Origin: Pseudomonadota bacterium
GTDB lineage: Bacteria; Myxococcota_A; UBA796; CAJQPC01
DNA length: 64,000 nt
Direction of reading: 5' to 3'
Assembly: GCA_024228935.1 (NCBI GenBank)
Contig: JAAESX010000080.1
Coordinates: 62,001 to 126,000, forward strand
Positions 52,901-61,900 of this stretch are shown one piece after another. The notes under the pieces were generated by a model. The model saw only the letters and a list, made by a program, of their open reading frames with translations, searched no databases and was not told the origin of the DNA. Both the position numbers and the translations under genes were made by a program. Within the stretch, counting starts at the first letter, position 1, and each line of letters opens with the position of its first letter.

Positions 52901-53424
52901 ATCGACTCGCCGGCGTGCGCCAGACCGAAGTCCGCCAGCTTCAGGCCGGGGCGCAGATCGGCGGGCCCGCTGAGCAGGACGTTCCCGGGCTTGAGGTCGC
53001 GGTGCACGACACCTCGGGCATGGGCGTGGGCGAGCGCGTCCAGGAGGTCGGCCAGGACACGACGCAGGTCCCGCCAGGTCGCCACCACGCCGCTCGACGC
53101 CAGCGAGCCGCCCGTCGCGAGCTCCATCACCAGGTAGGGGCTCTCCGCGACCATCCGCCCCTTCGTGGCGGCCTCGGCGGCGCGGTTGACCTCGCCGTGA
53201 TCCAGCACCAGGACGACGCCCGGGTGGGACAGGCCGGCCACCGAGCGCACCTCGTTCCGGAAGCTCGCCCGGTAGGTCGCTCGCCGGGCCAGCGAGTTGG
53301 TGATCACCTTCACCGCGACGGGAATGCCCTGCTCGACGTGCGTTCCGCGCCAGACCTCGCCCATTCCACCCACGGCCAGCAGCGCGTCGACCTGGAACGG
53401 TCCGAGGGTGAAAGAAACGGCCAT
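49993..53424 (-). CDS. Ser/Thr kinase-AAA-TPR regulator 1
   Basis: A 1143-residue cytoplasmic protein starting MAVSFTLGPFQVDALLAVGG. Kinase (about 8-290): GGMGEVWRGT, AVKV, VVHRDLKPGN, LADFGLAH and MAPEQF, all intact. Then a Pro-rich linker (PPPPPT), a STAND/AAA ATPase from about 365 with VGRAVERDRIWE, Walker A VVRGPAGIGKS and HIDDVQWG, and then TPR repeats to the end (VGNVLLLMGQAHAELGELDQ). Its sister is 58987-62118. Such proteins act as signalling hubs in which TPRs sense a partner and the ATPase gates the kinase. It is divergent from 53500. Downstream is a membrane protein, its likely target or partner. Confidence 0.92.
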   Translation of the reverse strand: MAVSFTLGPFQVDALLAVGGMGEVWRGTHVEQGIPVAVKVITNSLARRATYRASFRNEVRSVAGLSHPGVVLVLDHGEVNRAAEAATKGRMVAESPYLVMELATGGSLASSGVVATWRDLRRVLADLLDALAHAHARGVVHRDLKPGNVLLSGPADLRPGLKLADFGLAHAGESISARAGAAGTPRYMAPEQFLAQWRDYGPWTDLYAVGCLAWELATGTGPHPGRGYVTLRQAHLHETPRSLKPSPSLPRGYESWLRKLLEKDHRRRFQCAADAAYALARLPPPREPHRALPQRTERRRDNATFTVSAIPPPPPTLTFFATTSSDEDELEVMAPPLPASWRREEAPPPSPRLAGAGLGLWGLRAIPLVGRAVERDRIWEALHQVDRTGSARAVVVRGPAGIGKSSLAEWALHRAAELGGAQAVHTRHASGDGIDSLAEMLARHTSTVGLDHERVAVRIAELLSSQDVDDELECRSLADWICPSPQMHPAGPETRFALLRRYLTRLGRTVVFHIDDVQWGAESLRFARWLLRQQDESPSPFLLLLSIRDADAGPEVTAALESLIAEPHCSVLSLEPLPGAQTRKLVEELLLLDGKLASEVQSRARGNPMFAVQLVDDWIDREILEVGKRGFVLRPGERAAIPDDLYALWEAQLSGLISGTDRQALEVAALLGREVDDVLWRMAMFEAEVTEPDALVDRLVARRLATRGPDGWRMAHPMLRESLERSARESGHWSALNLGCARALQARYPAGGRRVDSSVGKHLVAAGELEEALVPLRTAARSRLDRADLSGAISMLRLHDRCSKELGLPNTHFEVAERHLLTVQLLVAKGRFAEAETRAGDIVRRMGSQPAGAHALCELGLCLLKRGALDEHKVHSRRAAALARAMGDAPLEARALGVMAEGARLQGRYREALSLAQSAVDLCQQTGDLRTVGNVLLLMGQAHAELGELDQAAELTRKARVAFDRTGNPVGAGAAINSLADWARRSGALAQAEEGYLEALDLLRALGSPDTLVPCLNLGIVRTERADYQGALDILRTGLALAERGGRRAWIGMAHALMLPAVAAFEDWAAFDDHLSHVERDLVAAGVVDGDVARALELAGVMAGRAQDERARKALTLAVEHWRGMGREDRVTTARLALDRLPA

Positions 53425-53499
53425 GCACGGACGTTCTCACATCACTGCACAGGTTCTGGACGAACCCCGTGCAGGGTTCCCCTGTCGACAAGGACACCG

Positions 53500-54150
53500 A
53501 TGATCGGCTTCACCCTCCGTGCAGACAGCGCCATCGCGCAGACCCGACCCATCTGGGTGGGGCTGGGCCAGCTCGGAGTGGCCGCCCTGGGCGTGCACCT
53601 GGCGGCCGATCGGCTCGACGATCACGTGTTCCAGGGCCTGCTGTGGCTGAATGACCACGTGATCTCCGCGATCGCGGTGAAGCTCCAGATGGGCGGCCTC
53701 CAGCCGGACAGCCTGGTCTCGCCCAGCTCGTGGCTCGCCTTCGTGCTCGAGCTGGTGATCGATCTCTACATGTTCAGCGCGCTGGCGCTCACGGCGCAGG
53801 AGCCGGACGTCAGCGTCGAGTCCTTGAAGCGAAAGCTGTCGGTCGAGGCCGTCGTCCTCCCGTTGTTCTGGGTGCCTGTGGCGCTCGCGGGCAGCTGGGT
53901 GGTCGGCATGGCCGTCGAGGATCAGCTCGCTGAGTGGCATGCCACCACCGCGATGGTCGCGGGCTGGACGGTGGCGGGGTTGGTCGGCTGGCGACTCGGG
54001 TGGACGGGACTCCGCCGCATCGTCGGGGGGCTGGATGTTCCGAAGCGACGGACGAAGGGGCTTGGGTGGGCTCCTTTGCTCGTCTTGATCGCCGGACTGG
54101 CGGCCTGGCACGGCCTCCCGATTCATGGACTCCTGGGGGGCGGCTCGTGA
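53500..54150 (+). CDS. Membrane protein, 216 residues
   Basis: ATG at 53500 follows AAGGA. Hydrophobic segments are VGLGQLGVAALGVHLAAD, SWLAFVLELVIDLYMFSALA, VVLPLFWVPVALAGSWVV, TTAMVAGWTVAGLVGW and WAPLLVLIAGLAAWHG, with basic loops (LKRKL, VPKRRTKG) facing the cytoplasm. About four to five spans. No known family. It overlaps the M23 gene by GTGA, so it may help place that peptidase in the envelope. Confidence 0.72.
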   Translation: MIGFTLRADSAIAQTRPIWVGLGQLGVAALGVHLAADRLDDHVFQGLLWLNDHVISAIAVKLQMGGLQPDSLVSPSSWLAFVLELVIDLYMFSALALTAQEPDVSVESLKRKLSVEAVVLPLFWVPVALAGSWVVGMAVEDQLAEWHATTAMVAGWTVAGLVGWRLGWTGLRRIVGGLDVPKRRTKGLGWAPLLVLIAGLAAWHGLPIHGLLGGGS

Positions 54151-55082
54151 TCCCCCAGAAGGTCCGGCGCGGAGGTCTCGTGGACCTTTTGCTCGTCTCG
54201 CTCGTCGTCCTCGCGGTCGCCTGGCGCACACCCATCGGCAGCATCGGAGGCTGGGCCTACGCCAAGGTCCGCGGGGAGACAAAGGAAGCCGCCTCCCTCG
54301 TGGCCAGCTTCACGACCGGGATCAGCGAGGAGTTCGCGACCAAGATCCAGGCCATCGTGGACAACCCGGACCTGTCCGGCGTCGGCGAGGGACCGTTCCC
54401 CGAGCCGTATCGGACCGCCGCCGCGGTGGTCCTCGGCAAGGACGAGCTGAAGAAGCTCGACCAGCTGCACGAGGGCACCAACCCCGAGGCCACGCTCGAG
54501 ATCCATGCGTTCGGCGAGGAGCAGCGGTCCCGCGCCATCCAGCGCGCCAGCTCCTCGGGCGAGGCCGACCCCGAGAGCTACGCCAGCTACCGCCGCTACC
54601 TGCCGAGCAAGGCCCAGGCGGACGGGGACCGCATCGTCGCCAGCACGCTGGGTGCGGCCAAGATGCTGGACCTGGCCTGGCCGGTCCAGGAGGACCACCG
54701 GCTGACGTCGCCCTACGGCTACCGGACCCACCCCGTCCTGGGCACCAAGAAGCTGCACAACGGGGTCGATCTGGCCGTGCCCGAGGGGACCATCATCGTG
54801 GCCGCCCAGGACGCCACCGTCAGCGTCGCCGGCGAAGACGACATCAACGGCAAGTACATCGTGCTGGACCACGGCTACGGCGTGAAGACCAGCTACTGCC
54901 ACCTGTCCGAGCTCGAGGTCGAGGGGGGTGACGAGGTCGACCGTGGCGTCGAGATCGGTCTGTCGGGGAACACCGGCCGCTCGACCGGCCCGCACCTGCA
55001 CTTCGTGCTGCGGATCGGCAAGTCGACGGTGGACCCCGAGCGGTTCCGGCCCGAGGACAACGGGGTCGCGGACCTGTTCTAG
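54147..55082 (+). CDS. M23 family metallopeptidase (LytM-type)
   Basis: A 311-residue protein. GTG at 54147 is coupled to the previous stop. LVDLLLVSLVVLAVAW is an N-terminal membrane anchor. The C-terminal M23 domain holds the zinc ligands in KLHNGVDLAVPEG (H, D) and GPHLHFVL (H-x-H), plus SPYGYRTHPVLGTKK and LDHGYGVKTSYCHLSEL. The middle is a helical region (ELKKLDQLHEGTNP). It likely cuts peptidoglycan cross-links or glycyl bonds outside the membrane, or acts as an activator if inactive, but all ligands are there. The gene converges with rsgA, overlapping by 4 bases. Confidence 0.92.
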   Translation: MIPQKVRRGGLVDLLLVSLVVLAVAWRTPIGSIGGWAYAKVRGETKEAASLVASFTTGISEEFATKIQAIVDNPDLSGVGEGPFPEPYRTAAAVVLGKDELKKLDQLHEGTNPEATLEIHAFGEEQRSRAIQRASSSGEADPESYASYRRYLPSKAQADGDRIVASTLGAAKMLDLAWPVQEDHRLTSPYGYRTHPVLGTKKLHNGVDLAVPEGTIIVAAQDATVSVAGEDDINGKYIVLDHGYGVKTSYCHLSELEVEGGDEVDRGVEIGLSGNTGRSTGPHLHFVLRIGKSTVDPERFRPEDNGVADLF

Positions 55083-56143
55083 ACCCCGTGGTCCTTCCGC
55101 CACTTCTGATGGCTTCGGATCATCTTGCTGCGCTTCCGCGAGCTCCGCCGCTCGGCGCCCTTCACCTGGCGTCGCTTCTCCCGAGCGAGCTCCCGCTCGA
55201 GCTTGTTGAAGCTCCGTAGGCGCTCCTCGGCCAGCTCGCCCGAGTCCATCGCCTCGACCACCGCGCACCCGGGCTCGGTCTCGTGGTGGCAGTCGGCGTA
55301 GCGACACCTCTCGGCCAGCGCGGCGATGTCCTCGAACGCTGCGCCCACGTCGGCCTCGTACAGGCCCAGCTCGCGCATCCCGGGGGTGTCGATCAGCGCG
55401 CCACCACCTGGCAGGGCGAGCAGTCGCCGCGTCGTCGTGGTGTGCCGGCCGTGTGCGTCGTGCTCCCGGATCTCGCCGGTGTCCTGGACCTGGCCGCCGA
55501 GCAGGGCGTTCACCAGGGTGGACTTGCCGACGCCCGAGCTGCCGACGAGCGCCACGGTCCGGCCCGGACCGACCCAGCGCGACAGCTGCTCGAGACCTCG
55601 TCCGTGCAGAGCCGAGACCGCGACGGCCTCGCACGGAATCCCAGCGAGGAGCGCGTCGACGTCCTCGACGAGGTCGGACTTGGTCAGGACGACCACCGGC
55701 TCGGCCCCGCCTCCGCGGACGACGGCCAGGTACCGCTCGGTCCGGCGGGCGTTGAGCTCGGCGTTGGCCGACGTGGCGATGAGCACGGTGTCGACGTTGG
55801 CGGCGACGAGCTGCCCCGTCGAGTGGTGGAAGATGGTCTTGCGCACGAAGCGGGTGCGACGTGGAAGGACCGCGATGGTGTGGGCGGGCACCTCGTGGCC
55901 CGGGGTCGGGATGGCGACGACCCAGTCGCCGACGGCGGGCGCGGCCAGCTCGTCGTGGGTGAGGGGAAGCGTCGAGCGCAGCACGCCATCGGCGGACTGG
56001 AGCTCGAGCTGGCCGCGGTGTTCGGCCAGGACGCGTGCAGGGAAGGCTCCGGCAGGAGCGAGGTCGGAGAACGCGGACGCGTACTCGGAGTCCCAGCCGA
56101 GCTGGGAGAGATCGAAGATCAAGACGGACTCCGGCGCCGGCAT
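55079..56143 (-). CDS. rsgA: Ribosome small-subunit GTPase A
   Basis: A 354-residue circularly permuted GTPase that helps mature the 30S subunit. Motif order is permuted: G4 VVLTKSDL, then G1 VGSSGVGKSTL, G3 LIDTPGMRELGL. An N-terminal OB-like domain is followed by a C-terminal zinc site CRYADCHHETEPGC (Cys, His, Cys). A basic tail (EKRRQVKGAERRSSRKRSKM) resembles rRNA-binding ends. The ATG at 56143 gives MPAPESVLIFDLSQLGW. Length is near the family norm. A small ORF lies 80 bases upstream. Confidence 0.95.
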   Translation of the reverse strand: MPAPESVLIFDLSQLGWDSEYASAFSDLAPAGAFPARVLAEHRGQLELQSADGVLRSTLPLTHDELAAPAVGDWVVAIPTPGHEVPAHTIAVLPRRTRFVRKTIFHHSTGQLVAANVDTVLIATSANAELNARRTERYLAVVRGGGAEPVVVLTKSDLVEDVDALLAGIPCEAVAVSALHGRGLEQLSRWVGPGRTVALVGSSGVGKSTLVNALLGGQVQDTGEIREHDAHGRHTTTTRRLLALPGGGALIDTPGMRELGLYEADVGAAFEDIAALAERCRYADCHHETEPGCAVVEAMDSGELAEERLRSFNKLERELAREKRRQVKGAERRSSRKRSKMIRSHQKWRKDHGV

Positions 56144-56223
56144 GGCGCACGAAGGGAAGACCGGCGAGCGGTCGGATGCTCCCGTGGGAGCGGCTCAGCG
56201 CGGGGCGAGAGCGCTGGTCTCCG

Positions 56224-56277
56224 TCAGTCGGACAGGCCGAGGCGGAGGTCGAGCCCGGTCGTGGCAGCGGTTGTCAT
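56224..56277 (-). CDS. Tiny ORF (17 codons) upstream of rsgA
   Basis: ATG at 56277 has GGAGGT six bases before it and encodes MTTAATTGLDLRLGLSD. It is in frame with the frameshifted tail of the lipoprotein above it, so it may be only the end of that frame. The strong ribosome site and the position before rsgA fit a leader peptide. See the hairpin at 56280-56299. Confidence 0.3.
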   Translation of the reverse strand: MTTAATTGLDLRLGLSD

Positions 56278-56279
56278 GG

Positions 56280-56299
56280 GGCACCTCCGTATTGGTGCC
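56280..56299 (-). promoter_or_regulatory. Hairpin occluding the ribosome site of the tiny ORF
   Basis: GGCACC (56280-56285) and GGTGCC (56294-56299) are inverted repeats with an 8-base loop. On the minus-strand RNA the GGAGGT of the tiny ORF lies partly in this stem, so the hairpin could hide its ribosome site. A terminator is unlikely as no T-run follows. Confidence 0.35.
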
Positions 56300-56341
56300 T
56301 TCAGCGTAGACCCGGTGTGATGCTGCGACAAGCCCGACGGC

Positions 56342-57003
56342 TCACTCGCTGACGACGAGCACCGGAGCCCAGACGCCAGCGGTCGACAGCGTCGTCGTGT
56401 CGCCGGAGTCGAAGTCGTCGCGTCCGTCGCGTCCGTCGCGCTGGCCTCGTCCGACTCGCCGTTGCAGTCGTCGACGGCGCCGTCGCAGTCGTCATCGACC
56501 TCGTTGCAGAGATCGGGTGCATCCGGGTTGATCGCGGCCTCGGCGTCGTCGCAGTCCGAGTCGTCGGGCGTGTAGCCGTTGGGGATCGAGCAGGACTCGA
56601 CGCTGTCCTCGGGGTCGCCGTACCCGTCGCTGTCGGCGTCCGCGTAGTACGCCCGTCCGGTCGAGAGGTCGACGTCGTCGTCGTCCCCGTCGAGCGCGCC
56701 GTCACAGTCGTCGTCGAAGCCGTTGCAGACCTCGGTGGCGGCGGGGTTCACCGCGCCGTTGCCGTCGTCGCAGTCGGTGTCGTCCAGCACGAAGGCGTTG
56801 GGCTGCTCGCAGGCGTCGGTCGCTGTTGCGAGGTTTCCGAACCCGTCGCCGTCGGTGTCCGCGTACCAGGTCAGGGGCGCGCCGACCTCGGCGTCGTAGT
56901 CGTCACAGTCGTCGAGCCACTCGACGCCGTCCTCGTCCGCGTCCTGGAACGAGGTGTCGATGCCAGGCGTCTCCTTGGCGCAAGCCAGGGCGAGGAGGAT
57001 CAC
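56342..57003 (-). CDS. MopE-like Asp/Cys-rich lipoprotein, frameshifted near its end
   Basis: GTG at 57003 (GTGA with the previous stop) starts MILLALAC, lipobox LALAC. Two to three repeats follow of the MopE type: YADTDGDGFGN, D-D-T-D-C-D-D, C-N-G-F-D-D-D-C-D-G, YADADSDGYGD and CNEVDDDCDGAVDDC. These bind metal in known MopE proteins. After C-N-G-E-S-D-E the frame turns to unlikely sequence (ATDATDATTS then Arg-rich) and runs to a stop at 56224. In another frame it continues DDFDSGDTTTLSTAGVWAP and stops at 56342, a more natural end; one base is probably missing between 56420 and 56455, in a GCGACGGAC repeat. I give the restored end. Confidence 0.7.
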
Positions 57004-57830
57004 GCGGTCTCCGGGCGGATCCGAGCGACGGCCTCGCCGACGCGGCGGTGGAGGAGGCGGGCCAGGTCTCGAGCCTCGGGCTGCAGGCTCGCGTCAGACA
57101 CCAGGCCGCTGTACCGGCGGAGCATGCGGTCACAGGCTCGGTCGATGGCGCGCTCGTCCATGGTCGGCGCGACGCCGACGACCCCCCAGTCGTCATTGCC
57201 CTGCATGCGGTCCCAGTCCCGGCGCAGGCGGTGGGCCAGGATGTCGCGGGCCCGGCGAGGCGGGGGAGGGGTCTCCTCGATGGCGGGCTCGGCTCGGGGC
57301 GAGCGGTCGTCGAGCTGCAGCAGACCGAGCGCGACCAGGACCGCGATGTCTTCGAAGACCCGGTTCTGATCGACGGCCACCTCGCGGAAGAGGGCGCGCA
57401 GCGAGGCGCCGCCCTCGGGCCGTCGGGCGAGCATCGCGCGCGTCACCGGGTGGAGCGGTAGGCGCCGGGCGGCCTCGGCCCCGGGAGCGTCGACGAGGAA
57501 GCAGTCGGGTTGCTGTCGCAGGGCGGGCTGGTCGGCCAGGCGTCGGCCTGCTTCGTACAGGTGCGGGCCGAGGAAGTTGATCCCGGGTCGCTCGGTCCGC
57601 TCGCCGGGGCGGAAGACGAGGCTCCCGGTGTAGAGCGCGCGAACGATGTCGCCGACGCCCTCGGGTCGGTGCGGCTCGCCGCGGATCATCAGCGTGTCGG
57701 TCACCGGTCCCATCAGCACACCGGACTGGCGACGGGTCCAGACCGCGGTCGCGACCGCCAGCGCCGGCGCGTTGGGCAGCATCTCTTCCGGGTGGAGGAG
57801 CGCGTCGCTGTGCTTGGTGAACGGATGCAT
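57000..57830 (-). CDS. DUF4388-like / J-like protein, paralog 3 (no TPR)
   Basis: A 276-residue paralog of 16254-17462 and 17929-19212. It has the same order: N-terminal DUF4388-like part (Q-S-G-V-L-M-G-P, then Y-T-G-S-L-V-F-R), then RLPLHPVTRAMLARR matching RLPISQATRRVLAQQ, and then DDWGVVGVAPT and DRACDRMLRRYSGL near 211. It stops after that block, lacking the C-terminal TPR. A Pro-rich linker (EETPPPPRRARD) separates the halves. It is 29 bases after an rRNA methyltransferase gene and coupled to a MopE-like lipoprotein. Confidence 0.75.
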   Translation of the reverse strand: MHPFTKHSDALLHPEEMLPNAPALAVATAVWTRRQSGVLMGPVTDTLMIRGEPHRPEGVGDIVRALYTGSLVFRPGERTERPGINFLGPHLYEAGRRLADQPALRQQPDCFLVDAPGAEAARRLPLHPVTRAMLARRPEGGASLRALFREVAVDQNRVFEDIAVLVALGLLQLDDRSPRAEPAIEETPPPPRRARDILAHRLRRDWDRMQGNDDWGVVGVAPTMDERAIDRACDRMLRRYSGLVSDASLQPEARDLARLLHRRVGEAVARIRPETA

Positions 57831-57859
57831 TGGAGTCGGCGTTGTACCTCAGAGATGAA

Positions 57860-58990
57860 CTAACCAGAGCGTGCCTGACCGGCGGCGGGAAGCTCGCCCA
57901 CGAACAGTGACACCGAGATGCCGCCGTTGCTGAAGCGGGCCACCTGCTCCATCTTGCGGCCGAGGTGGCCAGCCAGCGAGGCCTCGGGGCAGACGCACGC
58001 GACGCGCCAGCCGGGGAACTGGAGACGCAGCGCCTGTCCGGTCTTCCGGTACAGCGGCGCCAGCTCGATGTTCTCGGCGACGCGCTTGCCGTACGGCGGG
58101 TTGAGGATGACGAGCCCCGGCCCCTGGACCGGCGTGGAGAGCGGCGCCGTGGCGCTCTTCCGTTCGAGTGTCGGCGCCACGCCGGCGCGCTTGGCGTTGG
58201 CGCGCGCGGCGTCGATCGCGCCCTGGTTCCGGTCCGAGCCCACCACCACGCCACCGTCACGGCCGCCGGTACGAGCCTCGGCGAGCATCTGCTGCCACGT
58301 CTTGGCCGGGAAGCAGGGGACCCGCGTGATCGGAGGGATGCGCTCGACGCCCGGCGCACGGTCGTCGTTCCAACACGCCGCCTCGATCGGGAAGGTGCCG
58401 GCGCCACACATCGGGTCGAACAGCGGCACGCCGGGCTGCCACCCCGCGGCCATCAGGCAGGCTGCAGCCAGGTTCTCGCGGATGGGGGCCTTGGCCGTGG
58501 CCTGGCGCCAGCCGCGCTTGTGCAGGCTCGGGCCGCCGGCGTCGATGGAGAGCGTGGCGCGCTTGCCTCGGACCCGGACCCGGATCTGGACGACGTCGCG
58601 GGGAGGCCGACCTCGGCGTCTCGCCGAGCGCATCTTGTCGCCGATGGCCCGCTCGACCTTCTTGGTGATGACGTCGGTCCGACCCAGTCGGGCCTCGATC
58701 TTGGTGACGCGGACCTCGACCGTCTGGCCGGGGTGGATCCACTGGCTCCAGTCGACCTTCATGACGCCCTGCCGCAGCTGCTCCAGGCTCGCGGCGGGCA
58801 GCTCGGCGATGCGGACCAGCACCTGGCCCGCACAGTGGCTCCACAGCGCCAGTCCAGCGGCGTCGACGACGTCACCCTCGATCTCCACGCCGCCCTCGAC
58901 CACCTGGACGGGGCGCTGCGCCAGGCTCTGGATCTCCTCGGCGAGCGCGTGCTCGAGCCCGGGAGCGATGCCGACGAACACGGTGGTCAC
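57860..58990 (-). CDS. rlmL: rRNA N2-guanine methyltransferase, RlmL N-half type
   Basis: A 376-residue protein. GTG at 58990 overlaps the previous stop (GTGA). THUMP-like N-terminal part (VTKIEARLGRTDVITKKVER, IRVRVRGKRATLSIDAGG) then the UPF0020 methyltransferase domain with motif I FDPMCGAGTFPIEAA and catalytic NPPYGKR. It resembles the first half of E. coli RlmKL, which makes m2G2445 in 23S rRNA, or the YpsC form. No RlmK half is present. THUMP and NPPY agree with an RNA base methyltransferase; the exact position in rRNA is inferred from family. Confidence 0.88.
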   Translation of the reverse strand: MTTVFVGIAPGLEHALAEEIQSLAQRPVQVVEGGVEIEGDVVDAAGLALWSHCAGQVLVRIAELPAASLEQLRQGVMKVDWSQWIHPGQTVEVRVTKIEARLGRTDVITKKVERAIGDKMRSARRRGRPPRDVVQIRVRVRGKRATLSIDAGGPSLHKRGWRQATAKAPIRENLAAACLMAAGWQPGVPLFDPMCGAGTFPIEAACWNDDRAPGVERIPPITRVPCFPAKTWQQMLAEARTGGRDGGVVVGSDRNQGAIDAARANAKRAGVAPTLERKSATAPLSTPVQGPGLVILNPPYGKRVAENIELAPLYRKTGQALRLQFPGWRVACVCPEASLAGHLGRKMEQVARFSNGGISVSLFVGELPAAGQARSG

Positions 58991-61900
58991 TTGAGCGCCT
59001 CGGTCTGGAAGTCCTCGAGGGCCTGACACCGGACGGCCAGGTCGATCTGGCCGGCGGCCTCGGTCAGCTCGCGAGCTCGTCGGGCGCTGGTGCGGCAGTC
59101 CTCGTGGGCGAAGCCGGTGCGCCCCAGCTCGCTCTCGGCGCGCTGCAAGCCCCGGCTCAGCTCGTCCCAGTCGCCGAGCATGGCGACCGCTGGGAGCCGG
59201 AAGATCTCGGCGCCGCCGATCAGGTAGGTCCAGCCGGATCGGCGGAGGCCGGCCAGCGCGGCATCGAACATCTGGAGCGCGGCCACGGGGTCGCCCTGGT
59301 CGGTCAGCGTGCTGGCCAGGTTCAGCTCGGCCACGTGCAGGTCGGGGCTGCGCGCTCGGAGGAACCAGCGGCGCGCCTGGCGGTAGCGCATCTCCGCTCG
59401 GGCCAGATCGCCGCGCATCCGGGCGACCTCGCCGAGCGAGTTGTAGGCCCCCGCCTGCCCGTGGACGATCTCGATCTGGGCGTGGATTCCCAGCGCCTGC
59501 CGGGCATGGTGCTCGGCCACATCCAGGTTGCCGAGCTGGGACTGGACGTTCGCCAGCGCCAGGTGAGCGCCCGCTTCACAGGCCGGGTCGTCCCCTTCGG
59601 CGGCGAACTGGACCGCCCGAGCGAGCATCTCGACGGCGCGCTGCCGGTCCCCGCGCTGGTCGAGGGTCAGGCCGAGCTGCCACCAGGCCCGCGCGGCCAG
59701 GGCCTCGTCGGCCAGCTCGAGCGCGACGTCAAGGCCCTCCTCCATCGTCGCGACCGCCTCGTCGTGGCGGCCGTACTTGGCGTAGACGCCGCTGAGCTCG
59801 CGGAGTGCGACCGCCTCGTGTCGGCGCCAGCCGTGGTGACGTGCGAGCGTCAGCAGGTCCTGGCAGACGCGCTGGGCCCGCTCCACGTCGCCCATCCCGA
59901 CCGTCAGCGAGGCGCGCTTGGCCCAGGTGTCGCCGCGGCGGGGGTCGGTGGGTGGGATCTCGGCGTTGTCCAGCGCGACGACGTGCAGGTCGAGCAGGCG
60001 CGAGGCGGCCTCGGTGTCGCCGCGGGCTCGGGCCTCCTGAGCGGCCAGGACAAGCGGGCGCAGGGCCTCCTCGTGCATCCCGGCGGCCAGGAGGTGCAGG
60101 GCGTAGCGCTCGTCCACGCCGGCCCCGATGCGCTCGCCGAGCATGGCTGCGGCGGCGGCGTTGTGTGCCGACACGTCCGTCGCGGACTCGAGGATGGCGT
60201 CCCGGAGCAGGCCGTGGGCGAAGCTCCAGCCGGTGGCGTCTTCGATGGCGAGGCCGCGCTCGACGAGCGCCTCGCGCAGGTCGGGGCTGGGGGCCAGGCC
60301 GCGGTGCGTGCACGCGTCCAGCCACTCGTCGTCCTCGACCGAGGTGCCGAGCGCCGCCGCGACCTCCAGCGCGAGCCCGTCGTCCGTGGTGCGGCCGACC
60401 AGCAGTCGACGCACGGCGGTGCGCCAGAGACCGGCCAGGTCCGCCGGGAGCTCGGCGCCGTGTCGAAGGGCCAGGCCATCGGGCCCCTCGACCAGGGCGC
60501 CGTCCTGGACCCACTCGCCGACGAGCTCGACCGCGAAGAGGGGGATGCCACCGGCGCGCTCGTGGACCTGTTGCGCCAGACTGGGCTCGAGCCCCAGCAG
60601 GCCGCTGACCAGCTCCTGGGACTCGGCGTCGGCGAGCGGCTCGATGGGCAGGGTCTGGGCGCCGGCTGCGGCGAGCTCGGCGAGCAGGGCCTGGGCCCGC
60701 GGTCGGTCGCGCAGCCCCTCGTCCTGGACGGTCAGGAGCAGCAGCCCCTGCTGCTCATCGGCGAGATGCGCCAGGGCGTACTGCAGGGCCTCCTCGCCCC
60801 ACTGCACGTCGTCGAGCCAGGTCACGGTCAGCTCGTCCAGCGCCTCGCGGACCAGCGCGTGTCGAGCCATCGGAGCCAGCGAGCTCTTGCCCTCGAGCCA
60901 GTCGGCCAGGCCGAAGATGCGCGTCTGGGCGTGCAGGTCCTCGCCGCTCAGCCCTTCGGCGCGTAGCTGCCGGCGGACGAGTCCGGTCAGGCCGCTTCGG
61001 GGGCTCGGCTGGGGACCGTGGACCGCCCGACCGGAGCGCACGCCGGCCAGCTCATGGGCGCGGGTACAGAGCCAGGCGGCCAGGCGGCTCTTGCCGACAC
61101 CAGCCGGGCCGCTCAACACGACGACCTGGGGCTTGCCCTCGATGGCCTCGCCCAGGGCGTGCCACAGCTTCTCGCGTTGGGGGAGTCGGCCGACGAGCGG
61201 CGGCGGTCGGAGCGCGTAGAGCCCGAGCCCGGGGAGCGGCTTGCGGGCCACCGGCTCGGTCCGGTCGAACGAGGTCGGGAACGGGACGAAGGCGCTCGGG
61301 GTCAGGTCGAGCAGAGCCGCGGCGGCGTGGGCGGCGCTCGCGGGCCGGTCATCCGGGTCCTTGGCCATCAGGAAGCGAAGCCACTTCTCCACCCCCTGGG
61401 GGGCGTCGGCGACCAGCCTCGGGAGTGGGCGGTTCAGGTGACCCTGGACCGCCGGGGCCATCTTCCGTCCGAACGGCGGCTCGCCGGTGAGCATCGTCCA
61501 AGCCAGGCTGCCGACGGCGTACAGGTCCGTCTGGCCGCTGAACCGGCGCCACTCCCCGCGCAGCTGCTCCGGGGCCATGTACGCGGGGGTCCCGGCGCTG
61601 GGCAGCTCTGTCCCGTGCTCGAGGACAGGAAGCGCCAGGCCGAAGTCCGACAGCACGACCCGGTCCCCGCTGAGCAGGACGTTGCCGGGCTTCACGTCCC
61701 GGTGGACGAGGCCGTTCGCGTGGGCGTGTCCCAGCGCATCCAGGAGCTGGAGCAGGACGCTTCGAAGCCGGGGCCACGGCATCGTGCCTTTGTACGCGCC
61801 CAGGTGCTCGGCCTCGCAGAGCTCCATCGCCAGCCAGGGGGCGCCGGGCTCGAAGCGGCCGCTGAAGTCGGAGGCCTCGCGGGCGGTGACCCCACCCAGC

